Part shown: in pieces, positions 7,591-7,766 of the stretch
How the letters are laid out: the number at the start of each line of letters is the position of its first letter
Numbering within the stretch: position 1 is the stretch's first letter
Source: an uncultured Pseudomonadota bacterium
GTDB taxonomy: Bacteria > Pseudomonadota > Gammaproteobacteria > Burkholderiales > Eutrophovitaceae
DNA: 7,766 nt
Direction: 5' to 3'
Assembly: GCA_913057845.1 (NCBI GenBank)
Contig: CAJXPC010000073.1
Location: 1 to 7,766 of the forward strand
Notes under the pieces: model-generated
What the model saw: only the letters and a program-made list of their open reading frames with translations
The model's database searches: none
What the model was told of the DNA's origin: nothing
Program-made: the position numbers and the translations under genes

Positions 7591-7619
7591 ATTGTATAGT
7601 TCCCGACTAATTTAGTCAA
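7591..7619 (-). promoter_or_regulatory. Sigma70-type promoter of the iscR-suf operon
   Basis: On the minus strand, -35 TTGACT (7619-7614) and -10 TACAAT (7596-7591) are separated by exactly 17 nt. Transcription would start near 7584, giving a leader of about 64 nt before iscR. With no gap above 45 nt downstream, this one promoter could serve all visible genes from iscR to the Nfu_N gene. The elements are seen directly; activity is inferred. Confidence 0.85.
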
Positions 7620-7623
7620 CTAT
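7599..7623 (-). promoter_or_regulatory. Type 1 IscR operator overlapping the operon promoter
   Basis: Read on the minus strand, this 25-nt site follows the E. coli type 1 IscR consensus (ATASYY-GACT-RWWWY-AGTC-RRSTAT) at every position except the last three, of which one matches. Its core GACTAAATTAGTC (7617-7605) is a perfect palindrome about a central A. It covers the -35 element and nearly all of the spacer, so bound holo-IscR would block RNA polymerase, as at the E. coli iscR promoter. Consensus is recalled from the literature; binding is inferred. Confidence 0.87.
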
Positions 7624-7741
7624 TCGGCAGCCTTAGCCTTAGCCGAAAGTTGTTGTGAATCCGCGTGCTGCGACACATCAACACCCAATTTTTTAAGTTC
7701 GGCGAGAATGAACTCGAGACGCGCATCAATATATTCTGAAT
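7620..7741 (-). CDS. C-terminal tail of an upstream gene, possibly serine acetyltransferase (cysE), 5' end cut off
   Basis: An open frame of 39 codons enters from the right end and stops at a TAG at 7622-7620. It reads SEYIDARLEFILAELKKLGV followed by DVSQHADSQQLSAKAKAAE. The first half is a helical, heptad-like segment ending in LKKLGV, and the rest a polar, alanine-rich tail. This fits the C-terminal coiled tail of proteobacterial serine O-acetyltransferase CysE, whose gene often lies just upstream of iscR and would supply the cysteine precursor pathway for the desulfurases. The catalytic hexapeptide-repeat domain is outside the window, so the identity rests on a short tail and gene order. 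That it is coding is fairly likely; the family is a guess. No terminator fits between its stop and the iscR promoter, which begins at the next base. Confidence 0.55.
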
Positions 7742-7766
7742 CTGTCTCTTATACACATCTGACGCT
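7742..7766. other. Nextera/Tn5 adapter remnant (right end)
   Basis: CTGTCTCTTATACACATCT (7742-7760) is the reverse complement of the 19-bp Tn5 mosaic end, followed by GACGCT, the start of the reverse-complemented Nextera read-1 adapter. It is library sequence; the insert ends at 7741. Confidence 0.98.

Noticed and set aside
7616..7741. Alternative minus-strand frame at the right end (begins IQNILMRVSS, ends at a TGA at 7616)
   Set aside because: It is open but reads as a shifted, arginine/leucine-rich string and would run through the -35 element; the frame ending at 7620 has a coherent helical C-terminus.
25..7741. Search for an undescribed defence, mobile or RNA system
   Set aside because: The insert is filled almost wholly by recognisable Fe-S assembly genes on one strand; I saw no repeats, recombinase, CRISPR, tRNA or unexplained stretch above about 100 bases.

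Overview
This window is a single, densely packed iron-sulfur (Fe-S) cluster assembly operon, read entirely from the minus strand (right to left). The first 24 and last 25 bases are Nextera/Tn5 sequencing-adapter sequence, so the genomic insert is about 25-7741 and both end genes are cut by library breakpoints, not biology. The protein set (an IscR with E. coli-like cluster ligands, an IscA-type carrier, a possible cysE tail upstream) suggests a proteobacterium, most likely a gammaproteobacterium. A marine or uncultivated origin is only a guess. Base composition leans AT; I did not count it.

Layout in transcription order. 7741-7620: C-terminal tail of an upstream gene, possibly serine acetyltransferase cysE. 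7623-7591: a strong sigma70-like promoter (TTGACT, 17 nt, TACAAT) overlaid by a near-consensus type 1 IscR operator. 7520-7071: iscR. 7071-5929: a group I (IscS/NifS-like) cysteine desulfurase. 5916-5584: an IscA/SufA A-type carrier. 5568-4132: sufB. 4135-3350: sufC. 3353-2046: sufD. 2000-777: sufS. 764-279: sufU. 267-25: the N-terminal part of an Nfu_N-domain protein, cut by the insert end. The largest gap between complete genes downstream of the promoter is 45 nt, and iscR/iscS, sufB/sufC and sufC/sufD overlap. I saw no internal terminator, mobile element, CRISPR array or structural RNA gene.

How the parts fit: SufS removes sulfur from cysteine and, with SufU, delivers it to the SufBCD scaffold ATPase, which builds clusters. 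The A-type carrier and the Nfu-like protein would pass clusters to client proteins. IscR, itself a [2Fe-2S] protein, would sense cluster supply and repress its own promoter. The operon is a hybrid: Isc-style regulator, desulfurase and carrier joined to a Gram-positive-style SufBCDSU machine, without iscU, hscA, hscB, fdx or sufE in the window. SufS carries His346 at the position of the zinc-swapping histidine of SufU-dependent SufS enzymes, supporting a SufS-SufU pair and leaving the partner of the second desulfurase open. Related iscR-suf operons are, as far as I recall, known in gammaproteobacteria. I do not claim an undescribed system; the interest lies in the hybrid wiring and its control.
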